Source: Rubrivivax sp.
Lineage (GTDB): Bacteria > Pseudomonadota > Gammaproteobacteria > Burkholderiales > Burkholderiaceae_C
NCBI GenBank assembly: GCA_027485165.1
Contig: JAIXRN010000076.1
Span: 1-60,791, forward strand
Reading direction: 5' to 3'
Length of the DNA: 60,791 nt
In this document: positions 53,922 through 60,791 of the stretch, in pieces
How the letters are laid out: the number at the start of each line of letters is the position of its first letter
Position numbering within the stretch: the stretch's first letter is position 1
Made by a program: the position numbers and the translations under genes
The notes under the pieces: generated by a model
The model's database searches: none
Seen by the model: only the letters and a program-made list of their open reading frames with translations
Told to the model about the DNA's origin: nothing

Positions 53922-54119
53922 ATGACCAAGACCCTCGCCGCCCTGATCCTGGCCGCCTTCTCTGCCGTGGCATTCAACGCTCACGCCGCCTCGCACGCCG
54001 GCAAGGCCGACGCCGCCGCCAAGCCGGCCAGCGCCGCCGAGAAGAAGATGGAAAAGAAGGCCGAAGCCAAGAAGGAAGAAGCCAAGAAGGAAATGAAGAA
54101 GGAAGAGCCGAAGAAGTAA
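53922..54119 (+). CDS. Small exported Lys/Glu/Ala-rich protein
   Basis: 65 residues. A signal peptide (MTKTLAALILAAFSAVAFNA, cleavage after AHA) and then a highly charged tail of Lys, Glu and Ala (KKMEKKAEAKKEEAKKEMK) that should form one amphipathic helix. AAGAGA lies upstream of the ATG, and an intrinsic terminator follows, so it is its own transcription unit. The family function is unknown to me. Confidence 0.75.
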   Translation: MTKTLAALILAAFSAVAFNAHAASHAGKADAAAKPASAAEKKMEKKAEAKKEEAKKEMKKEEPKK

Positions 54120-54138
54120 GTTCTTCAGCGTCCGGTCG

Positions 54139-54165
54139 AAAAAGGCGGGTTTACCCGCCTTTTTT
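54139..54165 (+). terminator. Intrinsic terminator after the small exported protein
   Basis: AAAAAGGCGGG pairs with CCCGCCTTTTT around TTTA, followed by a further T. A-run and T-run flank the stem, so it can also act for the convergent esterase gene. Confidence 0.88.
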
Positions 54166-54210
54166 GCGTTCTGGGACCCTGTGGTCAGGACTCGCAGGGC
54201 TTCCCCAGGG

Positions 54211-55167
54211 TCAAGGCCGCCCCATGAGGAAGAGCAGCGGCACTTCCAGCCGCTGTGCCCAGGCGCGTTCGTTGTGGCCGGTGCCGTCGAACACGCGGCT
54301 GGCGCTGCTGGCGGCGGTGTAGCCGCGGTCGCGCACGATCTCGTCGACGAAGCGCTGGTAGGGCGCGTAGATCGCGTCCAGCTCGGTTGTGCCGTGGTCC
54401 ATGTACAGCCGGTGCGTTGCGGGGTCGGCCAGGTGGTCGCGCAGGTAATTGAAGGCTGCCAGCGGCAACGCGGCATTGGGCTGGCCGCTGCCCACCCAGT
54501 GCGTGGACAAACCAGCGGCACCGCCGAAGACCTGCGGGTATTCGTTCATGGCGTAGATCGAAATCAGCCCGCCCATGCTGCTGCCCATGATGAAGGTGTG
54601 CTCACGCCCGGGCCGGGTGGGGTAGCGGCTGTCGATCAGCGGCTTGAGTTCCTCGACCAGGAAGCGCAGGTAGGCGTCCGCGCGCGGCTGGCCGCGCAGC
54701 GCCTGGCCGATGAACTGCGCGCGCAAGGGTTCTGCCACGAATGGCAGGAACTTCTGCGGGAAGTATTCGCTGTGGCGCAGCGGGCCGTTGTTCCACACCG
54801 CCACCACCAGCGTGTCGGGAACACGGCCTGCGTCGATCAGGCGCTGCAGCGTGACGTCGACATGCCAGGCCTGCCGGTTCCAGGTCGTGCGCGCGTCGAA
54901 CAGCATCTGCCCGTCGTGCATGTACAGCACGTTGTACCGCCGCGCGGGCTGTGCTGCCGGGTCGTAACCCGCAGGCAGCCAGACCAGGACCTGGCGCGCA
55001 TCCACATGGCGCCAGACCAGGCCTTCGACGCGCTGCAGCGTGCCCACCGTGGGCTGCGGCAGGGCGGCTTCAGCCGGCGACTGGGCGGCCACGGCCAGCG
55101 GCAGCACCGCGGCGAACAGGCTCAGGGCCTTCCAGATGTTCCAGGCAGGCGGGCGGTGTGTGGGCAT
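54211..55167 (-). CDS. Exported alpha/beta hydrolase (esterase D/Fes-like)
   Basis: 318 residues with a signal peptide (IWKALSLFAAVLPLAVAAQ). The family pattern is VLVWLPAGYD, YNVLYMHDGQMLFD, and the nucleophile elbow FIMGSSMGGLISIYAMNEYP. The late His lies in DGTGHNERAW. It is a putative esterase of the superfamily that includes enterochelin and feruloyl esterases. It is divergent from the TonB-dependent receptor, with a 332-bp shared upstream region containing operator-like repeats, so it probably acts in the periplasm on material imported by the receptor. Start ATG 55165-55167. Confidence 0.88.
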   Translation of the reverse strand: MPTHRPPAWNIWKALSLFAAVLPLAVAAQSPAEAALPQPTVGTLQRVEGLVWRHVDARQVLVWLPAGYDPAAQPARRYNVLYMHDGQMLFDARTTWNRQAWHVDVTLQRLIDAGRVPDTLVVAVWNNGPLRHSEYFPQKFLPFVAEPLRAQFIGQALRGQPRADAYLRFLVEELKPLIDSRYPTRPGREHTFIMGSSMGGLISIYAMNEYPQVFGGAAGLSTHWVGSGQPNAALPLAAFNYLRDHLADPATHRLYMDHGTTELDAIYAPYQRFVDEIVRDRGYTAASSASRVFDGTGHNERAWAQRLEVPLLFLMGRP

Positions 55168-55236
55168 GGCGGCTCGGTCGCAACAGGGTGGCAAATGAGG
55201 CAACAAATAGGGCGGAGCGCAGCTAAAGGTGCAACC

Positions 55237-55251
55237 TGTAGTTTGGCTACA
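55237..55251. promoter_or_regulatory. HexR-like operator 3
   Basis: TGTAGTTTGGCTACA is a perfect TGTAG/CTACA palindrome of 15 bp. It lies between the esterase and receptor genes, 69 bp upstream of the esterase ATG. It differs from operator 2 at two of fifteen positions. Confidence 0.6.
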
Positions 55252-55310
55252 TCTTCATCCGAAAGCGTGAGATGACGCACTGCAGCGGTGCGCCCAAGGG
55301 CGGATGCTCC

Positions 55311-55331
55311 GGTATCTGTGCCATAGATACC
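55311..55331. promoter_or_regulatory. 21-bp inverted repeat upstream of the TonB receptor gene
   Basis: GGTATCT (55311-55317) and AGATACC (55325-55331) are exact complementary arms with a 7-nt centre (GTGCCAT). It is unlike the HexR-type repeats, so it may bind a different regulator, or form a small hairpin in the leader. Confidence 0.45.
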
Positions 55332-55385
55332 ATCCAAATGATGCGCAAACGCACCGATCTAGGGTTTACATCAGGAAGGAAGGAA

Positions 55386-55400
55386 TCTAGTTTTGGTACA
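55386..55400. promoter_or_regulatory. HexR-like operator 4 (degenerate)
   Basis: TCTAGTTTTGGTACA keeps the centre AGTTTTG and the TACA end of the other copies but has mismatches in both arms. It lies 100 bp upstream of the receptor ATG. Confidence 0.35.
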
Positions 55401-55499
55401 AACCCAGCGCCCAAACATGGATTTCAGGCTGGGCAGCTGGCCATGCAGCACGTCGCCCGCAGCCGCGCCCCCAGCCCACCGATGTCCGCAGGAGACCCG

Positions 55500-58229
55500 A
55501 TGAAGCATTCCAAGACCCCGCACACCCCGATGCTGTGGCGCGCCACACCCGTGGCTGCAGCCGTTGCTGCCACCTTTGCCGCCGTGGGCGCCTGGCCCGG
55601 CGCGGCGCTGGCCCAGCAGGCCACGGCCCCGGCGGCCACCGTCACCATCACCGGCATCCGGCGTGGCATCGAAAGCGCCATCGCCACCAAGAAGGGGGCC
55701 GACGGCATCGTCGAAGCGATCTCGGCCGAAGACATCGGCAAGCTGCCCGACAGCAGCATTGCCGAATCGATCGCCCGCCTGCCCGGCATTGCCGCCCAGC
55801 GCGTGAACGGCCGCGCAACGGAAATCAACATCCGCGGCCTGTCGGGCGACTTTGCCAACACGCTGCTGAACGGCCGCGAACAGGTGTCCACTGGCAACAA
55901 CCGCAGCGTCGAATTCGACCAGTTCCCTTCAGAACTGATCAACAAGGTCACGGTCTACAAGACGCCCAGCGCAGCCCTGGTGGGCCAGGGCCTGGCGGGC
56001 ACGCTGGACCTGGAAACCGTGCGCCCGCTGTCCTTCGGCCAGCGCACCATTGCCATCAACGTTCGGGGTGAAAAGAATGGCGGCGGCACGCCTTTCAGCG
56101 GCGACGGCAACCGCGTCAGCCTCACCTACATCGACCAGTTCGCCAACCGCACCGTGGGCGTGGCCTTCGGCGTGGCGCGCCTGACCACGAAGACCGAAAA
56201 GTCGCGCAACGAGACCTACGACACGTCCAACACCGGCAGCTTTGCCAACGTCAACGGCGGCGCCAACTTCACCTTCAACCAGGGCTTCAAGTTCTTCGTC
56301 GACGAAACCGACGAGACCCGCACTGGCGCGATGGGTGCGATCGAATTCAAGCCCAACAAGGACGTGAGCAGCATCGTCGACTTCTTTTATTCGAAGTTCG
56401 ACAAGGACGTCACCAAGCGCGGCCTGGAAATCCAGGTCAACGACAGCTGGAAGGGCGGCACCCTGGCCTACCAGTCGCCCACGCTGACGAACGCGGTGGT
56501 GACCAACGGCCGGCTGATCAGCGGCGTGTGGGGCAACGTGAACCCGCTGTCGCGCACCATCTGGGAACCGCGTGAAGACGACCTGAAGTCCTTCGGCTGG
56601 AACACGAAGTGGAAGTTCGCCGAAGGCTGGCAGGGCACGGTGGACCTGAGCACGTCCAGCGCCAAGAGCAAGGAACAGATCGTCGAGATGGAAGCCGGCG
56701 TCTACGACACGGTGAACAGCCGGCCCCTGCCGGGCAACGTGACGGTAGGCAACTACAGCAGCATCACCGCCTTCCAGTACGACCACGGCAACCCCGCCAT
56801 CGTGCGCCTCACCGACCCCGAGAGCTGGGGCCAGAACGGCTACGACAAGATCATCACCACCGACGACAAGATCAAGGCCATCCGCCTGGGCGTGGAACGC
56901 GACCTGAGCGGCTTCTTCTCGCGCGTGGGTGCGGGCGTGAACTTCAACCAGCGCGAAAAGACCAAGGGTGCGGCCGAAAACTTCCTGCGCCTGCCGGGGC
57001 GCACGAACATCAGCAACGGCTTCCCCAACCCCGGCGGCGCACTGCCCGCCGGCGCCGGCACGCTGAACCTGCCGGGCAGCCCCAGCGGCACCATCAGCTT
57101 CGACCCCGCCGCCGCCTACCCCAGCAGCTATCGCCTGGACGCCAACGTCAACGGCGACATCCTGAACAAGGGTTGGACGGTGAAGGAAGACGTCAAGACC
57201 TTCTTCGTGAAGGGCGACGTTGACACTGAACTCTTCGGCCTGCCGGTGCGCGGCAATGCCGGCGTACAAGTGGTGAACACCGACCAGCGGTCCACTGCAC
57301 CGGTGGTGGACAACACCAGCCAGGGTACCTTCACCCTGCGCACCGACGGCAAGAGCTACACCGACGTGCTGCCTTCGGTGAACCTGGCCTTCGAGCTGGG
57401 CAACGACATGTTCCTGCGCACCGGCATCGGCCGCCAGATGGCCAAGCCGCGCATGGACCAACTGCGGTCTTTCAGCCGCAGCGAGGTGAACGACCAGCGC
57501 CGCTGGACGGGCAGCGGCGGCAACGCCAAGCTGGACCCGTTCCGCGCCATGGCCTACGACCTGTCAGCCGAAAAGTATTTCGCAGGCAACAAGGGCTATG
57601 TGTCGGCCGCACTGTTCTACAAGGACCTGAAGAGCTACATCTTCGAGTTCAAGAACACGGCCTACGACTTCACCGGCTTCCCGAACCTGTCGGGCCGCGT
57701 GCCGGTGTCGAACATCGGCGAATTCACCCAGCCGGTGAACGGCAAGGGCGGCACGATCAAGGGCATCGAACTGGCGGCTTCCGTGCCACTGAACCTGCTG
57801 ACCCCGGTGCTGGATGGCTTCGGCGTGCAGGTGAGCTTCTCCGACACCAAGAGCGCCATCCGGCCCTTCGGCGACGGCGACGTGCGGCCACTGCCCGGCC
57901 TGTCGCGCACCGTCACGCAGCTGACGGGCTACTACGAAAAGTACGGCTTCTCGGCACGTGTGGCCAGCCGCAAGCGGTCTTCGTTCATCGCCGAGATCGA
58001 AGGCTTCGGCGCCGACCGCGAATTCAAGTACGCCCGCGGCGAAACCCTGGTGGACGTGCAGCTGGGCTATGAATTCAGCAGCGGCTTCGCCAAGGGCCTG
58101 GGGGTGCTGCTGCAGGTGAACAACGCCACCAACGAACCCTATCGCGAATACGACACGGGTTCGGGCAACGACACCAAGCTGGACGAGAACGGCCGCACCA
58201 TTTTGTTCGGGGTGAGCTACAAGTTCTGA
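55500..58229 (+). CDS. TonB-dependent receptor (Xanthomonas/Caulobacter sugar type)
   Basis: 909 residues. Long signal peptide ([20 protein letters not shown], cleavage near ALAQQ), a TonB box-like ATVTITG, and the plug domain ([39 protein letters not shown]). A 22-strand-type barrel with alternating aromatic motifs ends in ILFGVSYKF with terminal Phe. The plug sequence resembles the TIGR01782 group linked to carbohydrate uptake. It imports a substrate across the outer membrane using TonB energy. GCAGGAGA lies upstream of ATG 55500. Neighbouring glucokinases and a halogenase suggest a carbohydrate or aryl glycoside substrate. Confidence 0.92.
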   Translation: MKHSKTPHTPMLWRATPVAAAVAATFAAVGAWPGAALAQQATAPAATVTITGIRRGIESAIATKKGADGIVEAISAEDIGKLPDSSIAESIARLPGIAAQRVNGRATEINIRGLSGDFANTLLNGREQVSTGNNRSVEFDQFPSELINKVTVYKTPSAALVGQGLAGTLDLETVRPLSFGQRTIAINVRGEKNGGGTPFSGDGNRVSLTYIDQFANRTVGVAFGVARLTTKTEKSRNETYDTSNTGSFANVNGGANFTFNQGFKFFVDETDETRTGAMGAIEFKPNKDVSSIVDFFYSKFDKDVTKRGLEIQVNDSWKGGTLAYQSPTLTNAVVTNGRLISGVWGNVNPLSRTIWEPREDDLKSFGWNTKWKFAEGWQGTVDLSTSSAKSKEQIVEMEAGVYDTVNSRPLPGNVTVGNYSSITAFQYDHGNPAIVRLTDPESWGQNGYDKIITTDDKIKAIRLGVERDLSGFFSRVGAGVNFNQREKTKGAAENFLRLPGRTNISNGFPNPGGALPAGAGTLNLPGSPSGTISFDPAAAYPSSYRLDANVNGDILNKGWTVKEDVKTFFVKGDVDTELFGLPVRGNAGVQVVNTDQRSTAPVVDNTSQGTFTLRTDGKSYTDVLPSVNLAFELGNDMFLRTGIGRQMAKPRMDQLRSFSRSEVNDQRRWTGSGGNAKLDPFRAMAYDLSAEKYFAGNKGYVSAALFYKDLKSYIFEFKNTAYDFTGFPNLSGRVPVSNIGEFTQPVNGKGGTIKGIELAASVPLNLLTPVLDGFGVQVSFSDTKSAIRPFGDGDVRPLPGLSRTVTQLTGYYEKYGFSARVASRKRSSFIAEIEGFGADREFKYARGETLVDVQLGYEFSSGFAKGLGVLLQVNNATNEPYREYDTGSGNDTKLDENGRTILFGVSYKF

Positions 58230-58245
58230 CCTGGCTTTGCCCGAC

Positions 58246-58275
58246 AAGCCCTTGCCGGCCCGGCAAGGGCTTTTT
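58246..58275 (+). terminator. Hairpin between receptor and halogenase genes
   Basis: AAGCCCTTGCCGG pairs exactly with CCGGCAAGGGCTT, with one base between the arms, followed by TTT. It probably lowers read-through from the receptor gene into the halogenase gene, which begins 43 nt later. Confidence 0.8.
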
Positions 58276-58317
58276 CACTTTCGGACAATCCCCCTCACGC
58301 CCTCACCAGGAAGCCCC

Positions 58318-59859
58318 ATGCAGCCTACCCACATCCAGCACATCGTCATCGCCGGTGGCGGCACCGCCGGCTGGATGGCCGCCGCGGCCCTGGCCAAGCT
58401 GCTGGGCACGGCCTGGCGTATCACGCTGATCGAAAGCGAAGACATCGGCACGGTGGGCGTGGGCGAGGCCACGATCCCGCTCATCAACGTCTACAACCAG
58501 GCGCTGGAACTCGACGAGAACGAGTTCATGCGCCAGACCAGCGCCACCTTCAAGCTGGGCATCGAGTTCGTCAACTGGGGCCGCCAGGGCGACAGCTACA
58601 TCCATGGCTTCGGCCCGCTGGGGCCGGACATCGGGCTGACGAAGTTCCACCAGTACTGGCTGAAGATGCGTGCCCTGGGCCAGGCCAGCGGGCTGGAGGA
58701 CTACAGCATCAACACCGTGGCCGCGCGCATGGGCAAGTTCCAGCGCGCGCAGCCCGAGATGGGCAAGAGCCCGCTGGGCGAGATTGCCCATGCTTACCAC
58801 TTCGATGCCGGCCTCTATGCCGCCTTCCTGCGCCGCTATGCCGAAAAGCTGGGCGTGGTGCGGCTGGAAGGCAAGATCAGCGCGGCCACGCAGCGCGCCA
58901 CGGACGGCTTCGTCGATGCGGTGGTGATGGACGACGGCCGCCGTGTCGAAGGCGACCTGTTCATCGACTGCAGCGGCTTTCGCGGCCTCTTGATCGAACA
59001 GACGCTGAAGACCGGCTACGAGGACTGGAGCCACTGGCTGCCGGCCAACCGCGCCTGGGCCGTGCCCTGCGAAAACACGGTGATGACGCCGTACACGCGC
59101 GCCACGGCGCGACAGGCGGGCTGGCAGTGGCGCATTCCACTGCAGCACCGCACCGGCAACGGCCATGTGTTCTGCAACCACTTCATCAGCGAACAGCAGG
59201 CCGCCGACACGCTGATGGCGAACCTGGACGGGCCCGCATTGGCCCAGCCGCGCATGCTGCAGTTCGTCACCGGCAAGCGCCGGAAGCTGTGGAACAAGAA
59301 CGTGGTGGCCGTGGGCCTGGCCAGCGGCTTCATGGAGCCGCTGGAGAGCACCAGCATCCACCTGATCCAGAACACGATCGCGCGGCTGACGACCTTCTTC
59401 CCGTTCACGCGCTTCGACGAAGCCGACATCGCCGAATTCAACCGCCAAAGCGACTTTGAATTCGAGCGCATCCGCGACTTCATCATCCTGCACTACAAGG
59501 CCACGGAACGCACCGACACCGAGTTCTGGAACTACTGCCGCACGATGCCCATACCGGACACGCTGCAGCAGAAGTTCGACCTGTTCCGCAGCAACGGCCG
59601 CGTGTTCCGCGACGGCATGGAACTGTTCAGCGAAATCAGCTGGGTGGAAGTGTTCATCGGCCAGCACGTGCTGCCGCAGGGCTACCACCCGCTGGTGGAC
59701 ACGCTGCCCGAAGAACGCATCGCGCAGTTCCTGGACAACGTGCGCAGCACCATCCGCCGCTGCGCCGAAGCCATGCCGCCGCACCACGACTACGTGGCGC
59801 GCCAGTGCGCCAGCGGGCTGCCAGTGCAGCGCGCCGCGGCCCTGGCCCGCGCGGCCTGA
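58318..59859 (+). CDS. Flavin-dependent halogenase of the tryptophan halogenase family
   Basis: 513 residues (PF04820). FAD site [16 protein letters not shown] at residues 9-24, [15 protein letters not shown], catalytic Lys at residue 79 ([11 protein letters not shown]), WxWxIP motif at 269-274 (WQWRIP), and the Glu in [13 protein letters not shown] at residue 343. These match Lys79, the W-x-W-x-I-P block and Glu346 of PrnA. The enzyme should use reduced FAD, oxygen and halide. Related genes next to TonB receptors, such as BrvH, brominate free indoles; the natural substrate here is unknown. Start ATG 58318. Confidence 0.92.
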   Translation: MQPTHIQHIVIAGGGTAGWMAAAALAKLLGTAWRITLIESEDIGTVGVGEATIPLINVYNQALELDENEFMRQTSATFKLGIEFVNWGRQGDSYIHGFGPLGPDIGLTKFHQYWLKMRALGQASGLEDYSINTVAARMGKFQRAQPEMGKSPLGEIAHAYHFDAGLYAAFLRRYAEKLGVVRLEGKISAATQRATDGFVDAVVMDDGRRVEGDLFIDCSGFRGLLIEQTLKTGYEDWSHWLPANRAWAVPCENTVMTPYTRATARQAGWQWRIPLQHRTGNGHVFCNHFISEQQAADTLMANLDGPALAQPRMLQFVTGKRRKLWNKNVVAVGLASGFMEPLESTSIHLIQNTIARLTTFFPFTRFDEADIAEFNRQSDFEFERIRDFIILHYKATERTDTEFWNYCRTMPIPDTLQQKFDLFRSNGRVFRDGMELFSEISWVEVFIGQHVLPQGYHPLVDTLPEERIAQFLDNVRSTIRRCAEAMPPHHDYVARQCASGLPVQRAAALARAA

Positions 59860-59875
59860 AGGCGCGGCGGGCACG

Positions 59876-60583
59876 GTGTTCAACCCCCGGCCGCGCATCG
59901 AGCGCGTGGACGTGGGCGGTGGCTTCCACGCCTGGGTGGTGGACGACGCCCTGCTGGACCCGCAGGCCCTGCGCCAGCGCGCCATCGCCGAACGCGAGCG
60001 TTTCGAGCCTGCGCCCCACAACGCCTACCCGGGGCTGGAATGGCGCATGGAAGACGACGTCTCTGCGCCGTTGGCAGACTTCTTCCTGCTGCACTTGCGC
60101 GGCGTGCTCGGCGGCCGGCGCACCCAGGGCCTGTACAGCCGTCTGTCGCTGGCCACGCTGCAGCCGCCTGACCTGAGCCCGCTGCAGCGCCTATGCCACC
60201 GCGACCGCTTCGGCGCCACGCCCGATCAGATGGTGGCCGCCTGCACGCTGTACCTGTTCGACGACCTAGCCCTGGGCGGCACCAGCTTCTTCGTGCCGCG
60301 CCGGCCCATCGAGCAGATCAATGCCGACATTCGCCGCTGGCACACGATGGACAGCGAAGCTTTCACGCACGAGATCGGTAGCCCGCCGGGCTACCTGACC
60401 GACAGCAACGCGCATTTCGAACGCACGGGCCTGGTGCCGGCCGCCTTCAACCGCGCCGTGTTCTACGACGGCAGCCAGTTCCACAACAGCCACATCGCGC
60501 GGCCCGAGCTTTTGAATGCCGACCCGGCGCGCGGGCGGCTGACGCTGAACGGCTTCTTCATCTGCCGCCGGGCGGCGGGCTAG
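59876..60583 (+). CDS. DUF6445 family protein
   Basis: About 235 residues from GTG 59876, 17 nt after the halogenase stop. I recognise the DUF6445 pattern that usually accompanies flavin halogenases in sugar-receptor loci: HAWVVDDALLDPQALRQ at the start, LYLFDDLALGGTSFFVPR in the middle, and NRAVFYDGSQFHNSHI with GRLTLNGFF at the end. The late His, and Arg-x-x-Leu-Asn spacing, recall 2-oxoglutarate/Fe(II) oxygenases, which is an inference. No ATG exists near the start, so GTG is likely. Function unknown. Confidence 0.8.
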   Translation: MFNPRPRIERVDVGGGFHAWVVDDALLDPQALRQRAIAERERFEPAPHNAYPGLEWRMEDDVSAPLADFFLLHLRGVLGGRRTQGLYSRLSLATLQPPDLSPLQRLCHRDRFGATPDQMVAACTLYLFDDLALGGTSFFVPRRPIEQINADIRRWHTMDSEAFTHEIGSPPGYLTDSNAHFERTGLVPAAFNRAVFYDGSQFHNSHIARPELLNADPARGRLTLNGFFICRRAAG

Positions 60584-60674
60584 GGTGGTGCGCAAACTGC
60601 ACTTGGGGTCACCGCCTGCCGCTTCGGCGTGATCGCGCACCCGTTTCCCCGGCTGTGGTTGACGGTCAGCAGTC

Positions 60675-60705
60675 GGCCCAGAGCGGCCGCAGGCCGCTCT
60701 GGGCC
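60675..60705. terminator. Long hairpin after the DUF6445 gene
   Basis: GGCCCAGAGCGGCC pairs exactly over 14 bp with GGCCGCTCTGGGCC around GCA. No T-run follows. Its place after the last gene suggests a terminator or a stable mRNA end. Confidence 0.5.
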
Positions 60706-60732
60706 CAGGGGCCCGGATGCACCGCTCCCCCC

Positions 60733-60753
60733 AGCCCCCTCCAAGAGGGGGCT
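60733..60753. repeat. Short hairpin repeat at the right edge
   Basis: AGCCCCCTC and GAGGGGGCT form a 9-bp stem around CAA. It is close to a second short inverted repeat at the window end. The form resembles intergenic repeats common in Burkholderiales; only one copy is in this window. Confidence 0.4.
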
Positions 60754-60791
60754 CCAGCGTGTTCGACACATCGGCCTGTCGGCCGCTCCAA

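Overview
This is a GC-rich chromosomal window, about two-thirds G+C by eye, from a betaproteobacterium. It most likely belongs to the Burkholderiales, near the Rubrivivax/Roseateles/Leptothrix group. Supporting signs are the tRNA-Tyr/Gly/Thr-tuf cluster, trpE-G-D-C followed by ung, apaG beside rpe, a fused glucokinase-HexR protein, and a MetH without its homocysteine domain behind an SAH riboswitch. I see no transposase, phage gene, integrase or CRISPR array.

Layout. 1-740: start of tuf and three tRNAs on the minus strand. 746-6641: a minus-strand tryptophan operon, trpE-trpG-ltaE-trpD-trpC-ung, with a threonine aldolase gene inside it and a candidate TrpL leader peptide (Trp-Pro-Trp) upstream. 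6752-18551: mostly housekeeping and metabolic genes: CHI-like protein, gph, S9 peptidase, saccharopine dehydrogenase, an Lrp regulator, dbpA, rpe, apaG, a PF10136 membrane protein and a diguanylate cyclase. The ancestral rpe-gph-trpE order seems to have been opened by insertions here. 18660-22893: an Lrp regulator divergent from a fused indolepyruvate ferredoxin oxidoreductase. 22985-25428: cytochrome b561 and three consecutive YceI proteins. 25642-29522: a TRAP transporter whose large permease carries an extra Gly/Ser/Glu/Pro repeat domain. 29623-36900: Rrf2 regulator, NhaR, a LytS/LytTR-type two-component system with a small membrane protein between kinase and regulator, a shortened MOSC protein and Rep helicase.

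36979-47623 holds three back-to-back DUF1800-DUF1501 gene pairs, each a secreted or lipid-anchored protein followed by a Tat-exported alkaline-phosphatase-like protein. They lie directly downstream of metH. This is the least understood system in the window.

50504-60583 reads as a sugar-uptake locus. It has a glucokinase-HexR fusion, a second divergent glucokinase, a secreted esterase, a TonB-dependent receptor, a flavin-dependent halogenase with its catalytic residues intact, and a DUF6445 protein. Four similar 15-bp palindromes sit in the glucokinase and the receptor/esterase intergenic regions. This suggests that the HexR half of the fusion controls both gene groups.
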